Below are positions 26,006-33,142 of a stretch of DNA of 64,000 nt, in pieces (the first letter of the stretch is position 1; every line of letters begins with the position of its first letter). The position numbers were made by a program, and so were the translations under genes. The notes beneath the pieces are model-generated. The model searched no databases. It was not told the DNA's origin and was given only the letters and a program-made list of their open reading frames with translations. This DNA comes from Cognatitamlana sp035818475. GTDB lineage: Bacteria > Bacteroidota > Bacteroidia > Flavobacteriales > Flavobacteriaceae. The stretch spans positions 558,001 to 622,000 of the forward strand of contig NZ_JAYMGV010000001.1 of assembly GCF_035818475.1 (NCBI RefSeq), given 5' to 3'.

Positions 26006-26638
26006 ATGAACACCTCTATTGTCATTGCAGATGACCATCCATTAATGCTACGTGGTTTAACTGATTTTTTAACCTCAAGAGGTTTTAATATTGTTGGCAG
26101 TGCAGAAGATGGAAATACAGCATATAGTCTTATTGTTAAATTAAAACCCAAAATAGCCATTCTTGACATTAGAATGCCTTACAAAACGGGATTGGAAATT
26201 GCAGAGGCTTGTAAAAAGAACAATCTGGATACTAAAATTATTCTTATAACCTTTGACAAGGAAGAAGAATTATACGATAAAGCTAAGGCATTTAATGTAT
26301 ATGGATATATTTTAAAAGAGTTTGCCATAGAAGAAATTGAAACCTGTATTGCACATGTTATCAATGGAACGCCCTATTTTAGTGAAGAAATAGCTTCTTA
26401 TTTGAATGCAAGTGATGTATCACAAAAACCAGAAACTTTAGATCTGTTAACCAAATCTGAATTAAAGATTGTAAGGCTAATTTCTAAAAGTAAAACAAGC
26501 CAGGACATCGCTGACGAATTGTCAATTTCCATTAAAACTGTACATAAGCATCGTAGTAATATTGTACATAAATTGCAGCTTGACAACAAACCATCATCGC
26601 TCTCAGTTTGGGCTAGCGTAAATAAAGAATATTTATAA
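26006..26638 (+). CDS. Response regulator, NarL/LuxR family
   Basis: A 210-residue cytoplasmic regulator. The receiver domain (1-120) has the acidic pair D9-D10, the phospho-acceptor Asp54 in IAILDIRMP, the switch Thr in IILITFDKE and the Lys in GYILKEF. A LuxR-type helix-turn-helix follows (about 147-205): LTKSELKIVRLISKSKTSQDIADELSISIKTVHKHRSNIVHKL. No histidine kinase gene is in the window, so it is an orphan here. It follows the protease gene by 51 bases with no intervening terminator. Two matching dyad sites lie immediately downstream (26642-26657 and 26788-26803), each at activator distance from a -7 box, and are candidate targets. Confidence 0.9.
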   Translation: MNTSIVIADDHPLMLRGLTDFLTSRGFNIVGSAEDGNTAYSLIVKLKPKIAILDIRMPYKTGLEIAEACKKNNLDTKIILITFDKEEELYDKAKAFNVYGYILKEFAIEEIETCIAHVINGTPYFSEEIASYLNASDVSQKPETLDLLTKSELKIVRLISKSKTSQDIADELSISIKTVHKHRSNIVHKLQLDNKPSSLSVWASVNKEYL

Positions 26639-26641
26639 AAA

Positions 26642-26688
26642 TACGCAGAAGTGTGTATTTTTTTTATCATACATATAATATACCTTTA
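26642..26688 (+). promoter_or_regulatory. Candidate regulator dyad plus -7 box, unit 1
   Basis: TACGCAGAAGTGTGTA (26642-26657), an imperfect dyad of the TACGCA/TGTGTA type, is followed after exactly 23 bases by TACCTTTA (26681-26688). There is no TTG -33 box, as expected for an activator-dependent promoter. The dyad with its A and T flanks could alternatively form an RNA hairpin ending the regulator transcript. Confidence 0.6.
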
Positions 26689-26693
26689 CCGAG

Positions 26694-26762
26694 CTATTAA
26701 TTAGTTCTTAGGGAGAATTAAAGAAGGCTCTAAATTGTAATGATTTAGAGCTTTCGTTTTTT
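26694..26762 (+). ncRNA. Candidate small RNA, unit 1
   Basis: Between the -7 box at 26681-26688 and the terminator GCTCTAAAT/ATTTAGAGC (26727-26735 with 26743-26751, then a T-run to 26762) there are about 65 bases with no usable ORF; the only ATG reads M-I-stop. A short noncoding transcript is the simplest reading. The start position is estimated from the -7 box. Confidence 0.4.
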
Positions 26763-26787
26763 AAAAACCTAAGTTATTGATTAAAAA

Positions 26788-26834
26788 TACGTAGATGTGC
26801 GTATTTTTTTTATCCTGATCTCAACCTACCTTTA
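26788..26834 (+). promoter_or_regulatory. Candidate regulator dyad plus -7 box, unit 2
   Basis: TACGTAGATGTGCGTA (26788-26803), 23 bases, then TACCTTTA (26827-26834). This is unit 1 shifted by exactly 146 bases, with the dyad, T-run, spacing, -7 box and a following GCTATTAAT conserved while the rest has diverged. Confidence 0.6.
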
Positions 26835-26876
26835 CACTGCTATTAATAATTCTTTTTTGAGAGGGAATTTTATCAT

Positions 26877-26910
26877 ACACTCTGCATTTCTATAAGTGCA
26901 GAGTGTTTAT
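26877..26910 (+). terminator. Strong hairpin in unit 2
   Basis: ACACTCTGCA (26877-26886) pairs perfectly with TGCAGAGTGT (26897-26906) over a 10-base loop. The T tract after it is weak (TTATTC), so readthrough into the small ORF at 26930 is plausible. A transcript stopping here would be about 70 nt. Confidence 0.5.
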
Positions 26911-26929
26911 TCTAAAACTCTTAAAACTA

Positions 26930-27052
26930 ATGGTTATGTCTAAAAATTTAACAATGAAAACCAATAACATTCTTGATAAATGCTGTTTTATTGGCCTAGC
27001 TATAGTAATTGTTTCTGTAATTTTTATAAATATTTTAATGATCTTTATTTAG
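26930..27052 (+). CDS. Small single-helix membrane protein (40 aa)
   Basis: ATG at 26930 to TAG at 27050-27052; in-frame ATGs at 26936 and 26954 are alternative starts. A polar N terminus (MVMSKNLTMKTNNILDK) is followed by two cysteines and one helix of about 20 residues (FIGLAIVIVSVIFINILMIF). It lies downstream of tandem unit 2 and ends 21 bases before a bidirectional terminator. It resembles the 35-aa peptide at 20825 in size and topology but not in sequence. Function unknown; a chance ORF is possible. Confidence 0.4.
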   Translation: MVMSKNLTMKTNNILDKCCFIGLAIVIVSVIFINILMIFI

Positions 27053-27073
27053 TTTAGTTATTTGCATTAAAAC

Positions 27074-27113
27074 AAAACGGGTATTGTATAAAAATTATAC
27101 AATACCCGTTTTT
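27074..27113. terminator. Bidirectional terminator between the signalling region and odhB
   Basis: A 17-bp stem pairs AAAACGGGTATTGTATA (27074-27090) with TATACAATACCCGTTTT (27096-27112), with T runs on both sides. It serves the plus-strand small-ORF unit and the minus-strand odhA-odhB unit. Confidence 0.9.
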
Positions 27114-27133
27114 ATTTGTTTAAAATTTTAGGC

Positions 27134-28345
27134 CTACATTTCTAAAGCCTTTTTAATATCATTATCCATTAATATTTCTATTGGGTTCTCTAAAGCTTCT
27201 TTTACAGCAACTAAAAACCCAACACTTTCTTTTCCATCAATAATTCTGTGGTCATAAGATAAGGCAACGTACATTATTGGTCTAATTTCTACTTTACCAT
27301 CAACTGCTACCGGACGTTCTACTATATTATGCATTCCTAAAATACCACTTTGAGGTGGATTGATAATAGGTGTTGATAACATACTACCAAAAACACCACC
27401 GTTGGTAATTGTAAACGTACCTCCAGTCATTTCATCAACAGTAATCTGGCCATCTCTTGCTCGAAGTGCCAATCGCTTTACTTCAGATTCAACGCCTCTA
27501 AAACTTAAGTTTTCGGCATTTCTAATTACCGGCACCATTAAGCCTTTAGGTCCTGAAACCGCAATACTGATATCACAAAAATCATAGGAAAGCATCTCTT
27601 TACCATCAATCATTGAATTTACGGCCGGATACATTTTTAAAGCACGCACTACTGCTAATGTAAAGAAACTCATAAATCCTAAACCAACACCGTGCTTTGC
27701 TTTGAAAGCCTCTTTGTATTCTGAACGTAACGCAAAAATAGGCGACATATCAACCTCATTGAATGTGGTTAACATAGCTGTAGTGTTTTTTGCCTCAACT
27801 AAGCGTTCTGCCACTTTTCGGCGCAGCATAGACATTTTACTTCTTGACGTTCCTCTACTTCCTCCTGCAGGCGTACCCATAGAAGGAACTGCTTTTACAG
27901 CATCTTCTTTGGTTACTCTACCATCTTTTCCGGTACCCGAAATAGCTCCTGCATCTATGCCCTTTTCTGCCAAAATCTTTTTTGCAGCCGGGCTAGCACT
28001 TCCTGTTGCATATGTTTTTGTTTCAGCCGCAGAGGCTTTAGGTGCTTCAACTTTTGGAGCTTCTTCCTTCTTTTCCTCTTTTGGAGCCGCTCCACCTTCG
28101 GGTTTTGCTGCACTGGTATCAATTAAACACACAATGGCACCTACAGCAACAGCATCGCCTTCTTCCGCTTTAAGTGTTATAGTTCCACTTGCTTCAGCAG
28201 GTAATTCAAGTGTAGCTTTATCACTATCCACTTCTGCAATGGCCTGATCTTTCTCAACATAATCCCCATCTTCAACTAACCATGTTGCTATTTCAACTTC
28301 CGTAATAGATTCCCCTGGCGAAGGGACTTTCATTTCTAAAATCAT
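27134..28345 (-). CDS. odhB: 2-oxoglutarate dehydrogenase E2, dihydrolipoyllysine succinyltransferase
   Basis: A 403-residue TCA-cycle enzyme that transfers the succinyl group to CoA from its lipoyl arm. An N-terminal lipoyl domain (1-77) has the modified lysine at K43 in EVDSDKATLELP. An Ala/Pro/Glu-rich linker is followed by a peripheral-subunit-binding domain at about 118-150 (SPAAKKILAEKGIDAGAISGTGKDGRVTKED). The catalytic domain carries the active-site SYDHRIIDGKESVGFL near residue 370-385 (His and Asp). It is downstream of odhA by 35 bases in the same operon. The E3 subunit gene is not in the window. Confidence 0.95.
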   Translation of the reverse strand: MILEMKVPSPGESITEVEIATWLVEDGDYVEKDQAIAEVDSDKATLELPAEASGTITLKAEEGDAVAVGAIVCLIDTSAAKPEGGAAPKEEKKEEAPKVEAPKASAAETKTYATGSASPAAKKILAEKGIDAGAISGTGKDGRVTKEDAVKAVPSMGTPAGGSRGTSRSKMSMLRRKVAERLVEAKNTTAMLTTFNEVDMSPIFALRSEYKEAFKAKHGVGLGFMSFFTLAVVRALKMYPAVNSMIDGKEMLSYDFCDISIAVSGPKGLMVPVIRNAENLSFRGVESEVKRLALRARDGQITVDEMTGGTFTITNGGVFGSMLSTPIINPPQSGILGMHNIVERPVAVDGKVEIRPIMYVALSYDHRIIDGKESVGFLVAVKEALENPIEILMDNDIKKALEM

Positions 28346-28380
28346 TCTTTATAATTTTAATGGTATCTTAAATTCTATTT

Positions 28381-31122
28381 TTATTCAATATCAAAAACAG
28401 CATTAATCACACGTTTTTGTCTTGCTTTATCTCTTGTACTTGAACCAGGAGCGGGTACTGAACTATATGATCTTGAACACACCTCTAATTTTACCAGATC
28501 CATACGCTGTAACATATGACTCCACGCTCCCATATTTTGTGGTTCTTCTTGTGCCCAAATATATCTTTCAGCATTGGGGTAACGGTTTATTACTGCTTGT
28601 ATTTTTTCTAAATGTAGCGGGAATAACTGTTCTATTCTAACTAACGCTATATCCTCCCGCTTTAATGCTTCTCTTTCAGTTAGCAAATCATAATAGAATT
28701 TACCGGTACAGAATACTAATTTCTTAACATGTTCAGGAGCAATAGTATCATCTATGACTTCCTGGAAATTACCTGTCGCTAATTCATTTATTGATGATAT
28801 CGCTTTTGGGTGGCGCAGCAAACTCTTTGGTGTAAATACCACTAAAGGTTTTCTGAAATCACGTTTCATTTGACGACGCAACAAATGGAAGAAATTAGCT
28901 GGTGTAGTACAGTCGGCAACTATCATATTGTCATTCCCACATAATTGCAGGTAACGTTCAATTCTTGCCGATGAATGTTCAGAGCCTTGTCCTTCATAAC
29001 CATGTGGTAGTAAAACCACTATACCATTTTGAGATTTCCACTTATCTTCTGCTGCTGACAAGTACTGGTCAAATATAATTTGAGCACCATTACTAAAATC
29101 ACCAAACTGCGCCTCCCAGATAGTTAAAGTATTAGGGTTAGCCATAGCATAACCATAATCAAATCCCAAGACTCCATATTCAGATAAAAAGGAATTGTAA
29201 ATATCCATTTCACCCTTGTTCTCCGGGTTAGTATTTAGCAGGTTAATGCGTTCTTCTGATATTTCATCTCGCAAAATAGCATGTCTGTGGCTAAACGTTC
29301 CACGTTCCACATCTTGCCCTGAAATACGTACATTATAGCCCTCTTCCAGTAAACTTCCATAAGCCAAAGTTTCAGCCATACCCCAATCTAAGGTATCGGT
29401 TTCAAAAACCATTTTAGAACGTCCATTTAAAATGCGTTCTGCCTTACGTAAAAATTTCACACCATCTGGAACGGTAGAAACCACTTTAGAAATATGCTCT
29501 AGCCTTTCTTTTGGATATGTAGTATCCTCATAACTTAGCATGGCATCAATACCCTTGCGTTCAAAACCATTCCAACGCTCTTGCATGAATTCTCTAACTT
29601 TAGAGGACTCTGCTTCTTTAGATATGGCATACTCTCTTTCAAGTGTTCCTTTAAATTCTTCAACTATTTGCTCCAAATACACTTTATCAATGGTGTTTTC
29701 AGCAATTAATCTATCTGAATATATCTTGAAAGGGTTGTTATGCTTTGAAATGTTTTTATATAATTTAGGCTGTGTAAACCTGGGTTCATCACCTTCGTTA
29801 TGTCCGTATTTTCTATAGCCCAATAAATCTATATATACATCTTTTTTATAACGCATTCTGTATTCTAATGCCATTTCCACGGCATGAACCACAGCTTCAG
29901 CATCATCTGAATTAACATGCAATACGGGTGACAACGTTACCTTTGCAACATCAGTACAATACGTACTTGAACGGGCATCCAAATAATTGGTTGTAAAACC
30001 AATTTGATTGTTTACAACAATATGGATAGTACCTCCGGTTTTATAACCATTTAATTGACTCATTTGGCCTACTTCATAGGCTACACCCTGACCTGCTATA
30101 GCAGCATCTCCATGCACTATAATAGGTATTATTTTAGAATCATCACCTCCATAATCAACATCTATTTTGGCACGGGTAATACCTTCAGCTACGGGAGCTA
30201 CTGTTTCTAAGTGCGATGGATTAGGAACTAAGTTCATCTTGATATTTTTCCCATTTTGGTACGTTTTATCAAGTGTCAATCCTAAATGGTATTTTACATC
30301 GCCATCAATATTTTCATCCTCAAAATCTTTACCTTCAAATTCACTAAAAAGCTCATTTAACGGTTTTCTAAATATATTCACTAAGGTGCTTAAACGCCCT
30401 CTGTGCGCCATTCCCAATACGCATTCTTTAACACCATATTTTTCAACGGCATAATATAGCACATTGCTTATAGCCGGAATCAAAGATTCACCTCCTTCTA
30501 ACGAAAATCGTTTTTGTCCAACATATTTGGTTTGCAAAAAGTTTTCAAAGGTTACGGCCTGATTTAATTTTGAAAGAATATATTTTTTAGTATCAACTGA
30601 AAAATCAGGTTGATTATCATTTTTATTTAATTGGCTTTGCCACCACGAAATCACCTCTGGATTTCTTAAATACATATACTCAACTCCAATAGAGCTACAA
30701 TAAATACGCTCTAAATGTTTTATTATTTCACGCAATGTCTTGGCTCCAACCCCTAATACTTCACCAGCATTAAAAACCGTATCCAAATCATTTTCAGACA
30801 AATCAAAATTAGAAATATCCAGCGTTGGCGAATAGGTTCTTCGCTCTCTAACAGGATTGGTTTTTGTAAATAAATGCCCCCGTATTCTATAGCCGTCAAT
30901 AAGCCTTACAACATTAAACTCTTTTTGGACATGTTCTGGTATTTGAGTTGAAACGCCTTCTATAATTTCACCATCCAAACCATAGTTTTCGCTTCCAAAA
31001 TCATAACCTTGAAAAAAGGCTCTCCAACTTGGTTCTACGGTATCCGGATTTTGCAAATATTGATCGTATAAATCAGCAAAATATGCCGTGTGTGCTGCGT
31101 TTAAAAATGAAAATTTATCCAT
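28381..31122 (-). CDS. odhA: 2-oxoglutarate dehydrogenase E1 component
   Basis: A 913-residue thiamine-diphosphate enzyme that decarboxylates 2-oxoglutarate. The N terminus FLNAAHTAYFADLYDQYLQNPDTVEPSWRAFF is the E2-binding start of OdhA/SucA. The ThDP/Mg site is in IVHGDAAIAGQGVAYE, with NNQIGFTT downstream. The transketolase-like pyrimidine domain has RGTFSHRHA and LLPHGYEGQGSEHSSARIER. Length and order are full. The start at 31122 is followed upstream by a TATTTTTG -7 box on the minus strand (31163-31170). It leads the odhA-odhB operon. Confidence 0.96.
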   Translation of the reverse strand: MDKFSFLNAAHTAYFADLYDQYLQNPDTVEPSWRAFFQGYDFGSENYGLDGEIIEGVSTQIPEHVQKEFNVVRLIDGYRIRGHLFTKTNPVRERRTYSPTLDISNFDLSENDLDTVFNAGEVLGVGAKTLREIIKHLERIYCSSIGVEYMYLRNPEVISWWQSQLNKNDNQPDFSVDTKKYILSKLNQAVTFENFLQTKYVGQKRFSLEGGESLIPAISNVLYYAVEKYGVKECVLGMAHRGRLSTLVNIFRKPLNELFSEFEGKDFEDENIDGDVKYHLGLTLDKTYQNGKNIKMNLVPNPSHLETVAPVAEGITRAKIDVDYGGDDSKIIPIIVHGDAAIAGQGVAYEVGQMSQLNGYKTGGTIHIVVNNQIGFTTNYLDARSSTYCTDVAKVTLSPVLHVNSDDAEAVVHAVEMALEYRMRYKKDVYIDLLGYRKYGHNEGDEPRFTQPKLYKNISKHNNPFKIYSDRLIAENTIDKVYLEQIVEEFKGTLEREYAISKEAESSKVREFMQERWNGFERKGIDAMLSYEDTTYPKERLEHISKVVSTVPDGVKFLRKAERILNGRSKMVFETDTLDWGMAETLAYGSLLEEGYNVRISGQDVERGTFSHRHAILRDEISEERINLLNTNPENKGEMDIYNSFLSEYGVLGFDYGYAMANPNTLTIWEAQFGDFSNGAQIIFDQYLSAAEDKWKSQNGIVVLLPHGYEGQGSEHSSARIERYLQLCGNDNMIVADCTTPANFFHLLRRQMKRDFRKPLVVFTPKSLLRHPKAISSINELATGNFQEVIDDTIAPEHVKKLVFCTGKFYYDLLTEREALKREDIALVRIEQLFPLHLEKIQAVINRYPNAERYIWAQEEPQNMGAWSHMLQRMDLVKLEVCSRSYSSVPAPGSSTRDKARQKRVINAVFDIE

Positions 31123-31162
31123 TACTTTTATTAATCCCGTGTAGGTTCGTCAAATTATTTTT

Positions 31163-31170
31163 CAAAAATA
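31163..31170 (-). promoter_or_regulatory. Possible -7 box of the odhA-odhB operon
   Basis: On the minus strand TATTTTTG matches TAnnTTTG about 41 bases before the odhA start. No convincing -33 box was found at the usual distance. Confidence 0.45.
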
Positions 31171-31275
31171 CAACTTTTGCCAAAATTAGATGTTTCTTTG
31201 TCTATATTTATAGCTGTTAATATGCATTTAACGAATATGCTTAAAAAGCTGTTAATTTTTTAATGATACTTCATT

Positions 31276-31809
31276 ATGATGAATTTATTTTTTCCTATTA
31301 ATAAAAAAATAGCCTTTTTCTTAGTCATACTTTCTATAAGTTTTCAAAATACCATAGCTCAGGAAGTCAAAAGCGGGTTTTGGAATCAGGTGCGTTATGG
31401 TGGAAATATAGGTTTGAGTTTTGGAGACGGTTTTTTTAGCGGAACTATTGCTCCAAGTGCCATCTTTGAATTTGACAGAAATTTTGCTTTGGGCCTGGGA
31501 CTAAATGCCACATTTAACAACAGAAAAAACACTTACAAATCCACCATATTGGGAGCCAGCTTTATTGGCCTGTATAATGTTATTAGAGACCTTCAGCTTT
31601 CAGCTGAGTTTGAACAGTTAAATGTGAATAGAAAATATGACACAAGTATAAACCTTCCCAACGAGAATTTTTGGGCACCGGCATTGTATCTAGGCGCCGG
31701 CTATAGAAGTGGCAATGTTACCTTTGGGATAAGGTATGATGTTATTTATGATAAAAGCAGAAGTGTTTATTCAGACCCTTGGTCTCCTTTTTTTAGAGTC
31801 TATTTTTAA
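31276..31809 (+). CDS. Small outer-membrane barrel protein next to odhA
   Basis: A 177-residue protein with a signal peptide (FFLVILSISFQNTIAQ, cleavage near residue 28). Strands such as RYGGNIGLSFGDGFFSGTIAP, FALGLGLNATF, LYLGAGYRSGNVTFGIRYDV and the end SPFFRVYF fit a small beta-barrel. As far as I recall, close relatives are often labelled alpha-ketoglutarate decarboxylase in databases, apparently carried over from the neighbouring odhA. Nothing in this sequence supports an enzyme: no ThDP motif, and it is far too short. It is transcribed divergently from odhA. Confidence 0.65.
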   Translation: MMNLFFPINKKIAFFLVILSISFQNTIAQEVKSGFWNQVRYGGNIGLSFGDGFFSGTIAPSAIFEFDRNFALGLGLNATFNNRKNTYKSTILGASFIGLYNVIRDLQLSAEFEQLNVNRKYDTSINLPNENFWAPALYLGAGYRSGNVTFGIRYDVIYDKSRSVYSDPWSPFFRVYF

Positions 31810-31966
31810 TTCTATAGTAGCAGGAATGCTTCTTTTCTTTTTACAGAAACACTAACACTCTTATACGTCTTTCCTTTAGCCTCACAATGTGTTTTCCTGA
31901 AGAATTTACACAGTATAAATTCATACATATAAATTTAACAAAAACAAAAAAGACATTTTTGTCTTA

Positions 31967-32013
31967 AATATGATTTTTATCATATTATTTAACTGCCAAA
32001 GTTGATAGTTTTG
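31967..32013 (+). promoter_or_regulatory. FNR-like site and promoter of the nos operon
   Basis: The perfect dyad AATATGAT-TTTT-ATCATATT (31967-31986) contains TGAT-N4-ATCA, close to the FNR/DNR consensus TTGAT-N4-ATCAA. After the core (ending 31982) come 23 bases and then TAGTTTTG (32006-32013). The dyad is centred near -42 relative to the predicted start, the class II activator position, and no TTG -33 box is present. Confidence 0.75.
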
Positions 32014-32032
32014 TTTGATTAAATACACCCTT

Positions 32033-32536
32033 ATGAAAACAATACTAAACATTTTATCTACTCTATTAATTATACTTTTTATAAGCTGCGGCGGTAAAGA
32101 AGAAAAAAAGAAAGAAGGCTTCTCTTATGAGAAAAAAACCACAACAGAGACTAAAGCTTCAACAGAAACAAAAAAAGAACCTGCTTCAAAAACAGTTGAT
32201 CTTAGCAATAAAGGTATAGGTCCAATTACCTCATTATCTCTTGACGCTACCATAAATCAAGATGTGGCAAATCATGGTGCAGACGTCTTTAAAAAAATGT
32301 GTACGGCTTGTCATAGAGCAGACAAAAAGTTCATCGGGCCATCTCCTAAAGGCATTATGGAACGCCGTTCACCGGAATGGGTTATGAATATGATTTTAAA
32401 CCCGGTAGAAATGACCCAAAAAGATCCATTGGCAAAAGCATTACTTATAGAGTTTAATGGCGCCCCTATGGCAAATCAAAATTTATCTGAAGAAGATGCC
32501 AGAGCTGTATTGGAATATTTTAGAACCCTAAAATAA
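32033..32536 (+). CDS. c-type cytochrome lipoprotein of the nos cluster
   Basis: A 167-residue lipoprotein; ATG at 32033 (MKTILNIL) is chosen over a TTG at 32015. The lipobox is FISCGG, with Cys19. A charged linker leads to a monohaem cytochrome c domain, with CTACH at residues 90-94 and an axial-Met candidate in GAPMANQNLSEED. It is the first gene of the nos operon, directly behind the FNR-like promoter, and is a likely electron donor to NosZ at the periplasmic membrane face. Small cytochromes play this part in clade II nos clusters. Which partner it serves is inferred from position. Confidence 0.85.
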   Translation: MKTILNILSTLLIILFISCGGKEEKKKEGFSYEKKTTTETKASTETKKEPASKTVDLSNKGIGPITSLSLDATINQDVANHGADVFKKMCTACHRADKKFIGPSPKGIMERRSPEWVMNMILNPVEMTQKDPLAKALLIEFNGAPMANQNLSEEDARAVLEYFRTLK

Positions 32537-32544
32537 CTAACTAT

Positions 32545-33117
32545 ATGAAAATCATTAAACAATTAATTTTTGTTTTTGCATTAGTAGCTTTTGTTTGCTC
32601 TTGTAAAAACGAAAACAAGGAAGCCTCAACGACCTCTACAGTTACAAAAACTGAAGCCTCTAACGAAAAAACAGGACAAGCTTTCATTAAAGATGATGAA
32701 AGTAAACCAACGGTTTTAAGTATAGCTATTGGATCTAAAGACCACACAACTTTAGTCGCAGCTGTTCAGGCTGCTCAATTAGAAAATGCGTTGGTCAATG
32801 CAGGACCTCTTATGGTTTTTGCTCCTACCAATGATGCTTTTGCTGCTTTACCTGAAGGCACGGTAGAGGATCTATTAAAACCTGAAAACAAAAATGCCTT
32901 AGCTAATATTTTAAAATATCATGTCACTCCCGGAAACTATTCAAAAGACTTTTTAAAAAAATTCAAAAAACTGGGACAAGCTAATAATGGCTATGTAAAA
33001 GTTGAAGTAGTAGATGGAGAGCCCCTAATTGGTGGTGCCAAAATTATAGCCAGCGTACCGGCCGGAAATGGTATTGTACATGTTATTGACAAGGTCCTGT
33101 TACCACCATCAGAATAA
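32545..33117 (+). CDS. Fasciclin (FAS1) domain lipoprotein
   Basis: A 190-residue lipoprotein with lipobox VAFVCSC (Cys near residue 20). One FAS1 domain follows at about 55-188, with FAPTNDAFAALPEGTVEDLLKPENK (start of the H1-like motif), YHV and GGAKIIASVPAGNGIVHVIDKVLLPP at the end. FAS1 domains usually mediate adhesion or protein contacts. It sits between the cytochrome gene and nosZ with gaps of 8 and 25 bases, so it is co-expressed with them. A role as a scaffold or chaperone for NosZ is possible but not shown. Confidence 0.85.
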   Translation: MKIIKQLIFVFALVAFVCSCKNENKEASTTSTVTKTEASNEKTGQAFIKDDESKPTVLSIAIGSKDHTTLVAAVQAAQLENALVNAGPLMVFAPTNDAFAALPEGTVEDLLKPENKNALANILKYHVTPGNYSKDFLKKFKKLGQANNGYVKVEVVDGEPLIGGAKIIASVPAGNGIVHVIDKVLLPPSE

Positions 33118-33142
33118 AATAACTCTAACTAAATATAAAAAC

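Noticed and set aside
27702..28247. A 181-codon plus-strand open frame antisense to odhB
   Set aside because: It lies fully inside the Ala/Glu/Lys-rich odhB coding sequence, which by its codon pattern leaves the opposite frame open. It has a Ser/Ala-rich, family-less translation and no promoter.
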